A stretch of 64,000 nt of DNA, from the NCBI GenBank assembly GCA_963750195.1, contig CAVVPS010000016.1, positions 868,001 through 932,000 on the forward strand. Direction: 5' to 3'. How positions within the stretch are numbered: position 1 is the first letter of the stretch; every line of letters begins with the position of its first letter. A model generated the notes under the pieces. It was not told where the DNA came from. It searched no databases and worked only from the letters and a program-made list of their open reading frames with translations. Of this stretch, positions 16,949-23,784 are shown one piece after another. The position numbers and the translations under genes were made by a program. Source of the stretch: AP-15 sp963750195 (GTDB lineage Bacteria > Pseudomonadota > Alphaproteobacteria > ATCC43930 > CGMCC-115725).

Positions 16949-17595
16949 TGCCTTACGGTGATCTGACGACCCTTGCTGACGTCAAAGCGTGGCTGCAGAC
17001 CAGTCAGAGCGCATTTCCGCCAACCGACGATGCGCTGCTGAGCCGGCTAATCACTGCGGCGAGTCAATACATCCAAACTTGGCTCAACCGCCAGATCCCT
17101 CAGTGCGACTACATTGAGGTGAGGGATGGTACCGGCGGCCAACGTCTGCAGTTCGCGCGCTTTCCGGTTTGCGCGGTGCAGTCTCTAACTATCGATGGTA
17201 TCGCGATCCCACCGGCGCCACCACCCGTGCCTAGTACCGGCTTGACCGCCGGTTACGTGTTCTCCCCGACGCAACTGGCAATCCGCGGCTATTACTTCAC
17301 GCGCCGGGTTCAGAATGTCGTAATCGCCTACTCGGCCGGTTATGCGGCAACTCCGCCTGATATCGCTCAGGCATGCATCGAGCTGGTCGCGCTGCGATAC
17401 CGTGAGCGAACGCGGATAGGCGAGGTATCGAAATCGGTTGGAGCCGGCGAGACGGTAACCTACGCGCAGAAGGACATGAGCCTACCGATTGCGACGTTAC
17501 TTCAGCAATACCGCCTCATCACGCCGATCACCGGATATTCGGTGATTATGGCGCCGACCGATACCGACCCGGCGATCATTGTGGCGGCCCTATGA
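16948..17595 (+). CDS. Phage head-tail connector protein, gp6-like (215 aa)
   Basis: The N-terminus (LTTLADVKAWLQTSQSAFPPTDDALLSRLITAASQYIQTWLNRQI) is the typical opening of the gp6-like adaptor family, which forms the ring under the portal. Then come YIEVRDGTGGQRLQFARFPVCAVQSLTIDGI and the late motif VVIAYSAGYAATPPDIAQACIELVALRYRERTRIGEVSKSVG. It lies between head and tail genes in the standard order, and its stop overlaps the next start by four bases. Confidence 0.85.
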   Translation: MPYGDLTTLADVKAWLQTSQSAFPPTDDALLSRLITAASQYIQTWLNRQIPQCDYIEVRDGTGGQRLQFARFPVCAVQSLTIDGIAIPPAPPPVPSTGLTAGYVFSPTQLAIRGYYFTRRVQNVVIAYSAGYAATPPDIAQACIELVALRYRERTRIGEVSKSVGAGETVTYAQKDMSLPIATLLQQYRLITPITGYSVIMAPTDTDPAIIVAAL

Positions 17596-18074
17596 TCTCG
17601 GCCGAACTCCTCGGCGACGAGCCGGCGCTTGATCGGTTGCGTGCGCTGCCCGACGTGGCCAACGCGGGGCTCGCGCTCGCAATTGCTAGACTCGGGATCG
17701 CTCTCCAGAGTCATGTGCAGCAGGACAAGCTCAGCGGCGAGGTACTCAAGGTTCGGAGCGGAGCACTGAAGTCGAGTATTGACGTCCGGATCGATAAGAG
17801 TGCCGCAGGAGTAACGGCGACTGTCTTTACCGATCTAGATTACGCTGCCGCCCAGGAATATGGATTTTCGGGGACAGTCAATGTCAGGGCGAGTCTACGG
17901 CTGATCAAACAAGCCTTTGGCCGCCCGATAGGCACGAAAACGGTCAGTGTGCGCGCGCATAGCCGCCAGATGGATCTGCCCGCGCGCTCGTTTCTTCAGT
18001 CGGCGCTCGACGACATGGCACCGAATATCAGCGCGGACGTAGAAGACGCTCTGCGAGAAACGATTACCTCATGA
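17592..18074 (+). CDS. HK97 gp10-like head-tail/minor tail protein (160 aa)
   Basis: ATG 17592 overlaps the previous stop. The pattern LGIALQSHVQQDKLSGEVLKVRSGALKSSIDVRI, then YAAAQEYGFSGTVNVRA, then ARSFLQSALDDMAPNISADVEDAL, is characteristic of HK97 gp10-type proteins, which complete the head-tail joint. Its overlap with the next gene (ATGA at 18071) supports a translationally coupled series. Confidence 0.82.
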   Translation: MISAELLGDEPALDRLRALPDVANAGLALAIARLGIALQSHVQQDKLSGEVLKVRSGALKSSIDVRIDKSAAGVTATVFTDLDYAAAQEYGFSGTVNVRASLRLIKQAFGRPIGTKTVSVRAHSRQMDLPARSFLQSALDDMAPNISADVEDALRETITS

Positions 18075-18505
18075 TAATTCGCGAAGTCATTTATGCGGCG
18101 CTGTGGACCCTCGGCTCGACCGCGGGAACCTTTGCCAGCGCTAACCGCCGGTTGCGGCATTGGACCGATGTGGCTCCAGCCGAGCAACCGGCATTGTTCA
18201 TGAGCGAAAAGGGCGGCTTGGCGCAAGTCAAGGCATTGGGCGCACCGACCGTGTGGACGCTCTACGCCGATTTCTACATCTACGTCCATTCGAGCGATCA
18301 TTACGCGGCGCCGGCAACGGTCTTGAACCCATTGCTCGATGCGCTCGAACGGGCGTTGGCGCCATCGTCTGCGACTGGGATCCAGCATCTCGGGCTGCCT
18401 CTGTTGGTCCAACACGCCTATATCGCCGGGAAGATCGAGACCGACGAGGGCATTCTCGGCGACCAGGCGATTGCAATCGTCCCGGTCGAGATCCTGTGCG
18501 TTTGA
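18071..18505 (+). CDS. Tail terminator/minor tail protein (144 aa)
   Basis: It starts in the ATGA overlap at 18071. The size, the position after a gp10-like gene and before the tail tube, and the pattern FYIYVHSSDHYAAPATVLNPLLDALERAL followed by a late VPVEILCV strand fit the tail terminator family that stops tube growth. Sequence similarity to any one family is modest, so the role rests largely on gene order. Confidence 0.65.
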   Translation: MIIREVIYAALWTLGSTAGTFASANRRLRHWTDVAPAEQPALFMSEKGGLAQVKALGAPTVWTLYADFYIYVHSSDHYAAPATVLNPLLDALERALAPSSATGIQHLGLPLLVQHAYIAGKIETDEGILGDQAIAIVPVEILCV

Positions 18506-18546
18506 CGGAGGCCGTCGGCCGACAGACCGAATTATCGGAGAGTACG

Positions 18547-18768
18547 ATGGACGAGATCGACGGGACGATAGATGTGCCCGGCAATCCACTCGACCAGATG
18601 ATCGAGCAGTGGTGGGAAGATCACTTCCCAGGCTCGGCCGTCGCTCGCGACACCGCGTCCTGGAACGTTGCCCACGCCGCGAAGGAGAGCCTAAAGCGGT
18701 TGCTGGTTCAGGCTCTGAGCCTGCCCCAGGCGAAGGCCGGGGACCAAGATTTGCAAGGGAGTATATGA
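18547..18768 (+). CDS. Phage hypothetical protein (73 aa)
   Basis: GGAGAG at 18537-18542 precedes ATG 18547. The short acidic protein (MDEIDGTIDVPGNPLDQM, WWEDHFPGSAVARDTASWN) ends with a basic helix. It sits between the tail terminator-like gene and the tail tube gene; its stop is one base before the next ATG. No family is recognised. Confidence 0.6.
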   Translation: MDEIDGTIDVPGNPLDQMIEQWWEDHFPGSAVARDTASWNVAHAAKESLKRLLVQALSLPQAKAGDQDLQGSI

Positions 18769-18769
18769 C

Positions 18770-19516
18770 ATGCAACTCAGTTTCGGTTCGGGTGCGGTAT
18801 GGGGCGAACGCACCGACGTAACGGGCTCGGGGATCGGCGCGCGCCAGTTCGGCGTGCTCCAGGACATCCAGATCGATTTCGACTGGACCGACAAGGAGTT
18901 GTATGGCCAGCTCCAATTTCCAGTGGCTATCGCCCGCGGCCAAGGCAAGATCAGCGGAAAGGCCAAGTTCGCCCAGATCCTCGGTCTGCTGTACTCTGAC
19001 ATCTTCTTCGGGACGCCAGCGGCAACCGGCCAATTCGCCGTGTCGCAGCTCGAGGCGGCCACAGTTCCGGCGGTAACGCCCTACACAGCGACTGTTGCCA
19101 ATGCGGCGACCTACAACGATGACCTCGGCGTTATCTATGCCGGGACCGGCAAGCGCTTCAACCGGGTGGCAACGCCCTCCGCTGCTGGCCAATACTCGGT
19201 CAATTTCGCCACTGGCGTCTATACCTTTTCGGCCGCCGATGCGAACGCGGCGTTGCTGGTCTCCTACACCTACAACGTCACGACATCAGGCAACAAGTTG
19301 ACCTTGACCAATCAGCTGATGGGCACGACACCGACCTTCAAGGCGACGTTTTACACGACCTATTCCGGCGAGGGTTTGGCATTGCGCCTCAACGCCTGCA
19401 CTGCCAATAAGCTATCGATGCCGACTAAGATCGATGATTGGTCGATCAGCGAAGTGGATTTTATGGCTTTTGCCGACGCGTCGGGCACGATCGGCTACCT
19501 CAGCACCGTCGAATGA
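18770..19516 (+). CDS. Major tail tube protein (248 aa)
   Basis: The beta-rich protein has the pattern FGVLQDIQIDFDWTDKELYGQLQFPVAIARGQGKISGKAKFAQI near the start and ends KLSMPTKIDDWSISEVDFMAFADASG, typical of tail tube proteins in siphovirus-type prophages. A central strand-rich loop region (YTATVANAATYNDDLGV) may be surface exposed. It directly precedes the tail assembly chaperone, as is usual. Confidence 0.75.
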   Translation: MQLSFGSGAVWGERTDVTGSGIGARQFGVLQDIQIDFDWTDKELYGQLQFPVAIARGQGKISGKAKFAQILGLLYSDIFFGTPAATGQFAVSQLEAATVPAVTPYTATVANAATYNDDLGVIYAGTGKRFNRVATPSAAGQYSVNFATGVYTFSAADANAALLVSYTYNVTTSGNKLTLTNQLMGTTPTFKATFYTTYSGEGLALRLNACTANKLSMPTKIDDWSISEVDFMAFADASGTIGYLSTVE

Positions 19517-19562
19517 TGTCTGCGCTCAGATCGAGCGCTCTCCGAACTGGCGGGAGGAGAGA

Positions 19563-19982
19563 GTGATCCCCGGCGTAATGGTCGCAATGGGCGGCCAGCA
19601 GTGGACTGTACCCCCATTAACACTGGGCCAACTCCGCCAACTCATGCCCAAGGTGCAGCAGCTCGCCGAAATCGGTTCGCAAATGGGCGAGAAGCAGATC
19701 GGGATTCTGGTCGAGATCGTCGCTGCAGCGCTGCAGCGCAATTATCCTGACATCTCGGTGGAAATTCTGGAAAACTTGCTCGATCTAGGTAACGCGGGCG
19801 CGGTGCTTAATGCGGTTCTGACCGGCTCCGGTCTGAGGCCGCGGGAGCGATCGCCGGGGGAAGCGCCGGCCCCCGGGCCGGATCCGGGGGCCGGGATGCT
19901 CGCGTCGGGATCGAGCCCAACGGCGGCTGGGGGCATATCTACGGTCTCCTCGCCACCACCTGCGGCTACAGCTATCCCGTAA
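19563..19982 (+). CDS. Tail assembly chaperone, short (G-type) product (139 aa)
   Basis: GGGAGGAGAG precedes GTG 19563, and an ATG lies five codons on. The protein opens GVMVAMGGQQWTVPPLTLGQLRQLMPKVQQLA, typical of the tail assembly chaperone N-terminal domain, and has a helical body (ILVEIVAAALQRNYPDISVEILENLLDL). After SGLRPRERSPGEAPAP the zero frame becomes Pro/Ser-rich low-complexity to TAA 19982, while the -1 frame carries a conserved continuation. This is the familiar G/GT arrangement between tail tube and tape measure genes. Confidence 0.75.
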   Translation: MIPGVMVAMGGQQWTVPPLTLGQLRQLMPKVQQLAEIGSQMGEKQIGILVEIVAAALQRNYPDISVEILENLLDLGNAGAVLNAVLTGSGLRPRERSPGEAPAPGPDPGAGMLASGSSPTAAGGISTVSSPPPAATAIP

Positions 19983-20098
19983 TCGATGCAATGACCCTCC
20001 TCGATGTCGAGGAGTTGACCCGATATTGGATAAATCATCCGCCGCTGCATTTGATGGTAGCCGCCTATCTTGGGTTCGGCAAGCGGACGCGGATTTGA
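19811..20098 (+). CDS. T-type extension of the tail assembly chaperone, read by -1 frameshift
   Basis: The -1 frame is open from 19811 and encodes GWGHIYGLLATTCGYSYP, then VIDAMTLLDVEELTRYWINH, then PPLHLMVAAYLGFGKRTR, ending at TGA 20096-20098. This is the recognisable second half of a GT-type chaperone, lacks its own start, and would be reached by a -1 slip from the upstream gene. Candidate slip sites are the G runs at 19856-19860 (CCG GGG GAA in the zero frame) and 19886-19890. Neither is a textbook heptamer. A fusion product would serve tape measure assembly. Confidence 0.65.
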   Translation, partial: CGSDRLRSEAAGAIAGGSAGPRAGSGGRDARVGIEPNGGWGHIYGLLATTCGYSYPVIDAMTLLDVEELTRYWINHPPLHLMVAAYLGFGKRTRI

Positions 20099-20268
20099 GG
20101 TCGCTCGCACCCGCACCCCCAGCGACGGGGGAGAATTTGGATATCGGCGCCATCCTCGCGGAACTCGGGTCGAGATTCGCGGGAGGGGATGTACACCTAG
20201 GCCTCGCCCCTGTGGTGCTCGATTTCGCCGAGCTGAAGCGCAGGGTCACGCCACGGACAGATCCCTAA
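20090..20268 (+). pseudogene. Probable displaced C-terminal end of the chaperone extension
   Basis: In a third frame, beginning near DLRSLAPAPPATGENL, the sequence reads LDIGAILAELGSRFAGGDVH and VVLDFAELKRR to TAA 20268. It is protein-like and has no start of its own. Its position suggests it is the original C-terminus of the preceding extension, displaced by a base loss around 20075-20095. A separate small gene from ATG 20026 is the alternative. Confidence 0.45.
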
Positions 20269-20341
20269 GCGAAGTGCGGCGTGCGAGTGCGCCGCCGACC
20301 GACAGGGCGCTCGATCCTCCATTTTCGACTGAGAGGCTGTC

Positions 20342-21871
20342 GTGGCCGATATTGAAACTAGCGTCGCCATTACCGCACGAACCGAGGATCTGCAATCTGG
20401 GATGCAGACCGCGACGAATTCGGTAGAATCGGCCACTGAGGCGATGAAGGCTCAGTTAGCCGGTCTTGGCACCGCTGCTCAACAAGCGCAATCGTACATC
20501 ACAACAGCTGCAGCGCAGATCGGTTCGACGATTGTCGCGCTGCAAGCCAAAGCAACAAACCTTTCCACCTCGGCCACCAGCGGGGTAGGTTCGATTGCAG
20601 CCGCTGCATCTTCTCATGGCCAGGGCGGGAGGAGCTCTGTCGTACAGGCGGGGGGGAGTAGCCAGTCTGGCGGCGGTGCCCAAAATCGCGTGCAGGAATG
20701 GCGCGCCGAATTGCAAAGCCAACTCGGCGACGAGCAGGCTTTTTTTGCCGATTCGAAAGCCGAAGAACTGGCTTTCTGGCAGGACAAGCTGGCGTTAACC
20801 CAGGCGGGCTCAAAGGAGCAGCTCGCGGTCGAAAATAATATCTACCAGCTCGAAAAGCAGCTGGCAGTTCAAAACGAACGAGACACGCTTGCTTCTCTCG
20901 ATGCTGATGAAAAGGTCACCGACGCTGCATATGCGCGCAGGAAGGCGGCGATTCAGGAAGAGGCAGAGCTCGGTAAAATTTCGGCCAGCGAGGAGGTAGC
21001 TCGGCTCAAGGATCTGCTCGACACCGAATGGACGCTTGAGCAGGATTATTACGAGAAGAAGTTGGCGGCCGCTGTGAATGATGCCCGCACGCGCGAAAAG
21101 CTAACCAGCCGAGAAGAGCTCGCCTACGAGAAGTATCTGACGGACAAGGACAAGTTAGACGCTCAGGCGGTACAAAACAGCGAAAAACAGTGGGACAGCC
21201 TGTTACAGCCGATCCAGCGTGCGGTGGACACATCGGTCACCGGTATCATCCTGGGGACGACGACAGTACAAAAGGCGTTGTCAAATCTAGCACAGTCGAT
21301 CGTTGCAGAATTCGTCAACTCGGCGGTCAAAAGCGTCTTCGGCGAGATCGGCAAACTGCTCGGCGCAAGCCTAGCAGGTAGCGGTGGCACCAGTGGCGAT
21401 CAGGATTTTTGGGGCGGCATCACCGGCACCGGTGAAGATATTGTGGGTGGCGGGATTTCTGCGGGTCTATTCGGTTCCGGGGGCCTCTCAGGTACTCTCG
21501 GCCTCGGCAGCCTGGTGTCTGGTGGCGGGATCTTCGGAAGCCTGTTCAAAGGCATCGGTTCACTGTTCGGTTTCGAGCATGGCGGCATCGTGCCGTCGGC
21601 GCAGGGCGGTTGGATGGTGCCCTCAACCTCGTTGGCTATGCTGCACGCCAACGAAATGGTGCTGCCAGCGAATATTAGCCAAGGGCTACAATCGATGATC
21701 GCCGGGGGCGGAGGCGGTGCTGGCTCACCGGGCGGCGGAGCGAACGTCATGTTCAATATTTCGGCAATGGACAGCCAGTCCGTCGCAAAATTCTTTCAGT
21801 CGAACGGCAATGTCCTGGTCGCCGCGATCAACCGGGCGGTGCGCAACGGCGCGGCGTTGCGGAGTGCCTGA
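20342..21871 (+). CDS. Tail tape measure protein, short (509 aa)
   Basis: GAGAGG precedes GTG 20342. The protein has an Ala/Thr/Gln-rich helical N-terminus, a long charged coiled-coil centre (residues about 115-290, e.g. EELAFWQDKLALTQAGSKEQ), a hydrophobic Gly-rich membrane-active-like region (about 330-420) and a C-terminus with FEHGGIVPSAQGG and LHANEMVLPANIS, a segment often found at tape measure ends. A 509-residue tape measure predicts a short tail, comparable to gene transfer agents. It stands directly after the chaperone gene and touches the next gene (ATGA-like overlap at 21871). Confidence 0.85.
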   Translation: MADIETSVAITARTEDLQSGMQTATNSVESATEAMKAQLAGLGTAAQQAQSYITTAAAQIGSTIVALQAKATNLSTSATSGVGSIAAAASSHGQGGRSSVVQAGGSSQSGGGAQNRVQEWRAELQSQLGDEQAFFADSKAEELAFWQDKLALTQAGSKEQLAVENNIYQLEKQLAVQNERDTLASLDADEKVTDAAYARRKAAIQEEAELGKISASEEVARLKDLLDTEWTLEQDYYEKKLAAAVNDARTREKLTSREELAYEKYLTDKDKLDAQAVQNSEKQWDSLLQPIQRAVDTSVTGIILGTTTVQKALSNLAQSIVAEFVNSAVKSVFGEIGKLLGASLAGSGGTSGDQDFWGGITGTGEDIVGGGISAGLFGSGGLSGTLGLGSLVSGGGIFGSLFKGIGSLFGFEHGGIVPSAQGGWMVPSTSLAMLHANEMVLPANISQGLQSMIAGGGGGAGSPGGGANVMFNISAMDSQSVAKFFQSNGNVLVAAINRAVRNGAALRSA

Positions 21872-22491
21872 TGGCACTGGTTTTTCCGGCCCTGCCGGGG
21901 CTCGCCTGGAGCGTGACCAAGGCGCCAACGTTTCAAACTCGGATCCAGCGCGCCGTCTCTGGCCGCGAGTTACGGGCGCTCGACTATCCCTATCCCTTGT
22001 GGCAGTTTACGCTAGTCTTTGCGTTCTTGCGCGACAACCCGGCCGCGGGGTTCGACGAATTGCGAACGCTAATGGGGTTCTACCTGGCCTCCCAGGGCGC
22101 CTATGGCACGTTTCTATTCCAAGACCCCAGCGATTACCAGGTAATTGGTCAGTATCTCGGCACTGGCAACTCTAGTTCGGCTGCCTTTCAGCTGCAGCGC
22201 ACAATGGGCACGGCGTTAATCGGTGGCGGCTTTGGCGAGCCGATCGTCGCACCCAACCTGATTACCGCTGTTTACTTCGATGGGATAACTCAAAGCCCAT
22301 CCGGCTACAGCATCGATCCAGGTACTGGGTTACTGACGTTTTCGACGCCGCCCGGAACGGGTCTGGTGATCACTGCGGACTTTTCCTATTGGTTTCGCTG
22401 CCGCTTTGTCGACGACAGCTATGATTTCGAGAATTTCATGTATCGGTTATGGCAACTCAAGAAGCTGACGTTCATCTCGGTGCGGACATGA
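21871..22491 (+). CDS. DUF2460 phage tail protein (GTA gp12-like, 206 aa)
   Basis: The sequence FPALPGLAWSVTKAPTFQTRIQRAVSGRELRALDYPYPLWQFTLVFAFLRD, then LRTLMGFYLASQGAYGTFLFQDPSDY and the ending FRCRFVDDSYDFENFMYRLWQLKKLTFISVR, define the DUF2460 family (distal tail protein in gene-transfer-agent type tails). The start overlaps the tape measure stop. It is followed by the other members of the same module in conserved order. Confidence 0.9.
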   Translation: MALVFPALPGLAWSVTKAPTFQTRIQRAVSGRELRALDYPYPLWQFTLVFAFLRDNPAAGFDELRTLMGFYLASQGAYGTFLFQDPSDYQVIGQYLGTGNSSSAAFQLQRTMGTALIGGGFGEPIVAPNLITAVYFDGITQSPSGYSIDPGTGLLTFSTPPGTGLVITADFSYWFRCRFVDDSYDFENFMYRLWQLKKLTFISVRT

Positions 22492-23342
22492 AGGCGGCCT
22501 CGACAGCGCTGATTGCGCTGCTGAATTCGAGCACGCAGTTCGTCATGGCCGATTTATACACCTTTACCTTGGTCGGCGGCAAATTGCTCCGGTATTCTGC
22601 GGCGCCGACGGAAATTATCGCCAATGGGTTCACGTTTGCCATCGGTCCCAAATTCGAGCGCTCGAAGACCAGCACCGTAATCGGTACGCAGGTCGACGAA
22701 CTCGATATCAAGATCTACCCCGAGGCCACCGACCTGATTGGCGAAACCCTGTGGTTGGAAGCGGCATGGCAAGGGCAACTCGACGGCGCGCTGTTGCAGG
22801 TCGAGCGCGCATTCATGCCGAGCTATGGCGACACCAGTCCTGGAACGGTGGTCCTGTTCGCCGGCCGCATCTCCGACATCGATTGCAGCCGTACCGGGAT
22901 CGATATGAAATGCCGCTCGCATTTAGAGCTGTTGAACATTCAGATGCCCCGGCGACTGTGGCAGTCCTCGTGCACGCATGTGTTCGGCGACGCGATGTGC
23001 CAGTTTAACCGCGCGACTTTACGAGCGAGTTTTGCTTGCCTTTCCGGCTCTACGGAAACCCAAATCCTCAGCACGGTCAATCCGACTCCGGCCGGGCTCT
23101 ACGTCCAGGGCACGATTTTTGGCCTAACCGGTGCGAATGCGGGCGACAGCAGGACCGTTTCTGGAATGAGCAACGGGAACGTCTCGGTCAAGCTGGCCTT
23201 CCTTTCTCCTCCGATAGTCGGCGATCAGTTCCAGCTTCTGCCTGGCTGCGACCGGTCCATCGCGACCTGCGCCAACGTATTTAACAACGCCATCCATTTC
23301 GGTGGGATGCCCTACATCCCGACGCCGGAGACCGCGGTATGA
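22488..23342 (+). CDS. DUF2163 phage tail protein (GTA gp13-like, 284 aa)
   Basis: ATG 22488 overlaps the previous stop (ATGA), which decides against an in-frame ATG at 22449. The pattern MADLYTFTLVGGKLLRYSAAP, FERSKTSTVIGTQVDELDIKIYP, then VLFAGRISDIDCSRTGIDMKCRSHLELLNIQMPRRLWQSSCTHVFGDAMCQF and the ending LLPGCDRSIATCANVFNNAIHFGGMPYIP is that of the DUF2163/BR0599 family. The paired cysteines (SSCTH...DAMC, GCDRSIATC) fit the iron-sulfur-binding hub protein described for gene transfer agents. Confidence 0.9.
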   Translation: MKAASTALIALLNSSTQFVMADLYTFTLVGGKLLRYSAAPTEIIANGFTFAIGPKFERSKTSTVIGTQVDELDIKIYPEATDLIGETLWLEAAWQGQLDGALLQVERAFMPSYGDTSPGTVVLFAGRISDIDCSRTGIDMKCRSHLELLNIQMPRRLWQSSCTHVFGDAMCQFNRATLRASFACLSGSTETQILSTVNPTPAGLYVQGTIFGLTGANAGDSRTVSGMSNGNVSVKLAFLSPPIVGDQFQLLPGCDRSIATCANVFNNAIHFGGMPYIPTPETAV

Positions 23343-23764
23343 CCGACCCGCGACGAGCAGCAGTCGTGGCCGAGGCTGCGACCTGGCTGCGCACGCCCTA
23401 TCACCACATGGGCCGCGTCAAGGATGCGGGGACAGACTGCTTGATGCTGCTAGCGGAGGTTTATGAAGCGGCGGGTGTTATTCCTCACGTCGATGTGCCG
23501 TTCTACCCGCCGGATTGGCACCTGCACCGCGGGATCGAGCGTTACCTCGAGGGCCTGATGCACTACGCCCGCGAAAATGCGGGTCCGCCGCGGCCTGGCG
23601 ATGCCGTGCTATTCAAGTTTGGTCGGTGCTTTGCTCATGGCGCGATCGTCGTCGCTTGGCCTCGGCTGATCCACGCGTGGCATAATACCGGTGTCGTGTA
23701 TTGCGACGCTGGTCAAGGGCCACTCGCCGGGCGCACCGCGCGGTTTTTCTGTCCGTTTTCCTAG
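23339..23764 (+). CDS. NlpC/P60-type tail-tip peptidase (GTA gp14-like, 141 aa)
   Basis: Cys34 in AGTDCLML and a His near residue 100 in CFAHGAIVV are placed as the Cys-His pair of NlpC/P60 hydrolases, which cut peptide cross-links of peptidoglycan at cell entry. TWLRTPYHHMGRVKDAGTDC is close to the typical TPYxxxGRxxxGxDC motif. ATG 23339 overlaps the previous stop, and the gene precedes the hub gene as in gene transfer agents. Confidence 0.88.
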   Translation: MTDPRRAAVVAEAATWLRTPYHHMGRVKDAGTDCLMLLAEVYEAAGVIPHVDVPFYPPDWHLHRGIERYLEGLMHYARENAGPPRPGDAVLFKFGRCFAHGAIVVAWPRLIHAWHNTGVVYCDAGQGPLAGRTARFFCPFS

Positions 23765-23784
23765 AACCTGTAACTGGCTTCCCA

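Noticed and set aside
17996..19192. A 398-residue minus-strand open frame under the tail genes
   Set aside because: It lies opposite four tightly packed phage genes with clear family patterns.
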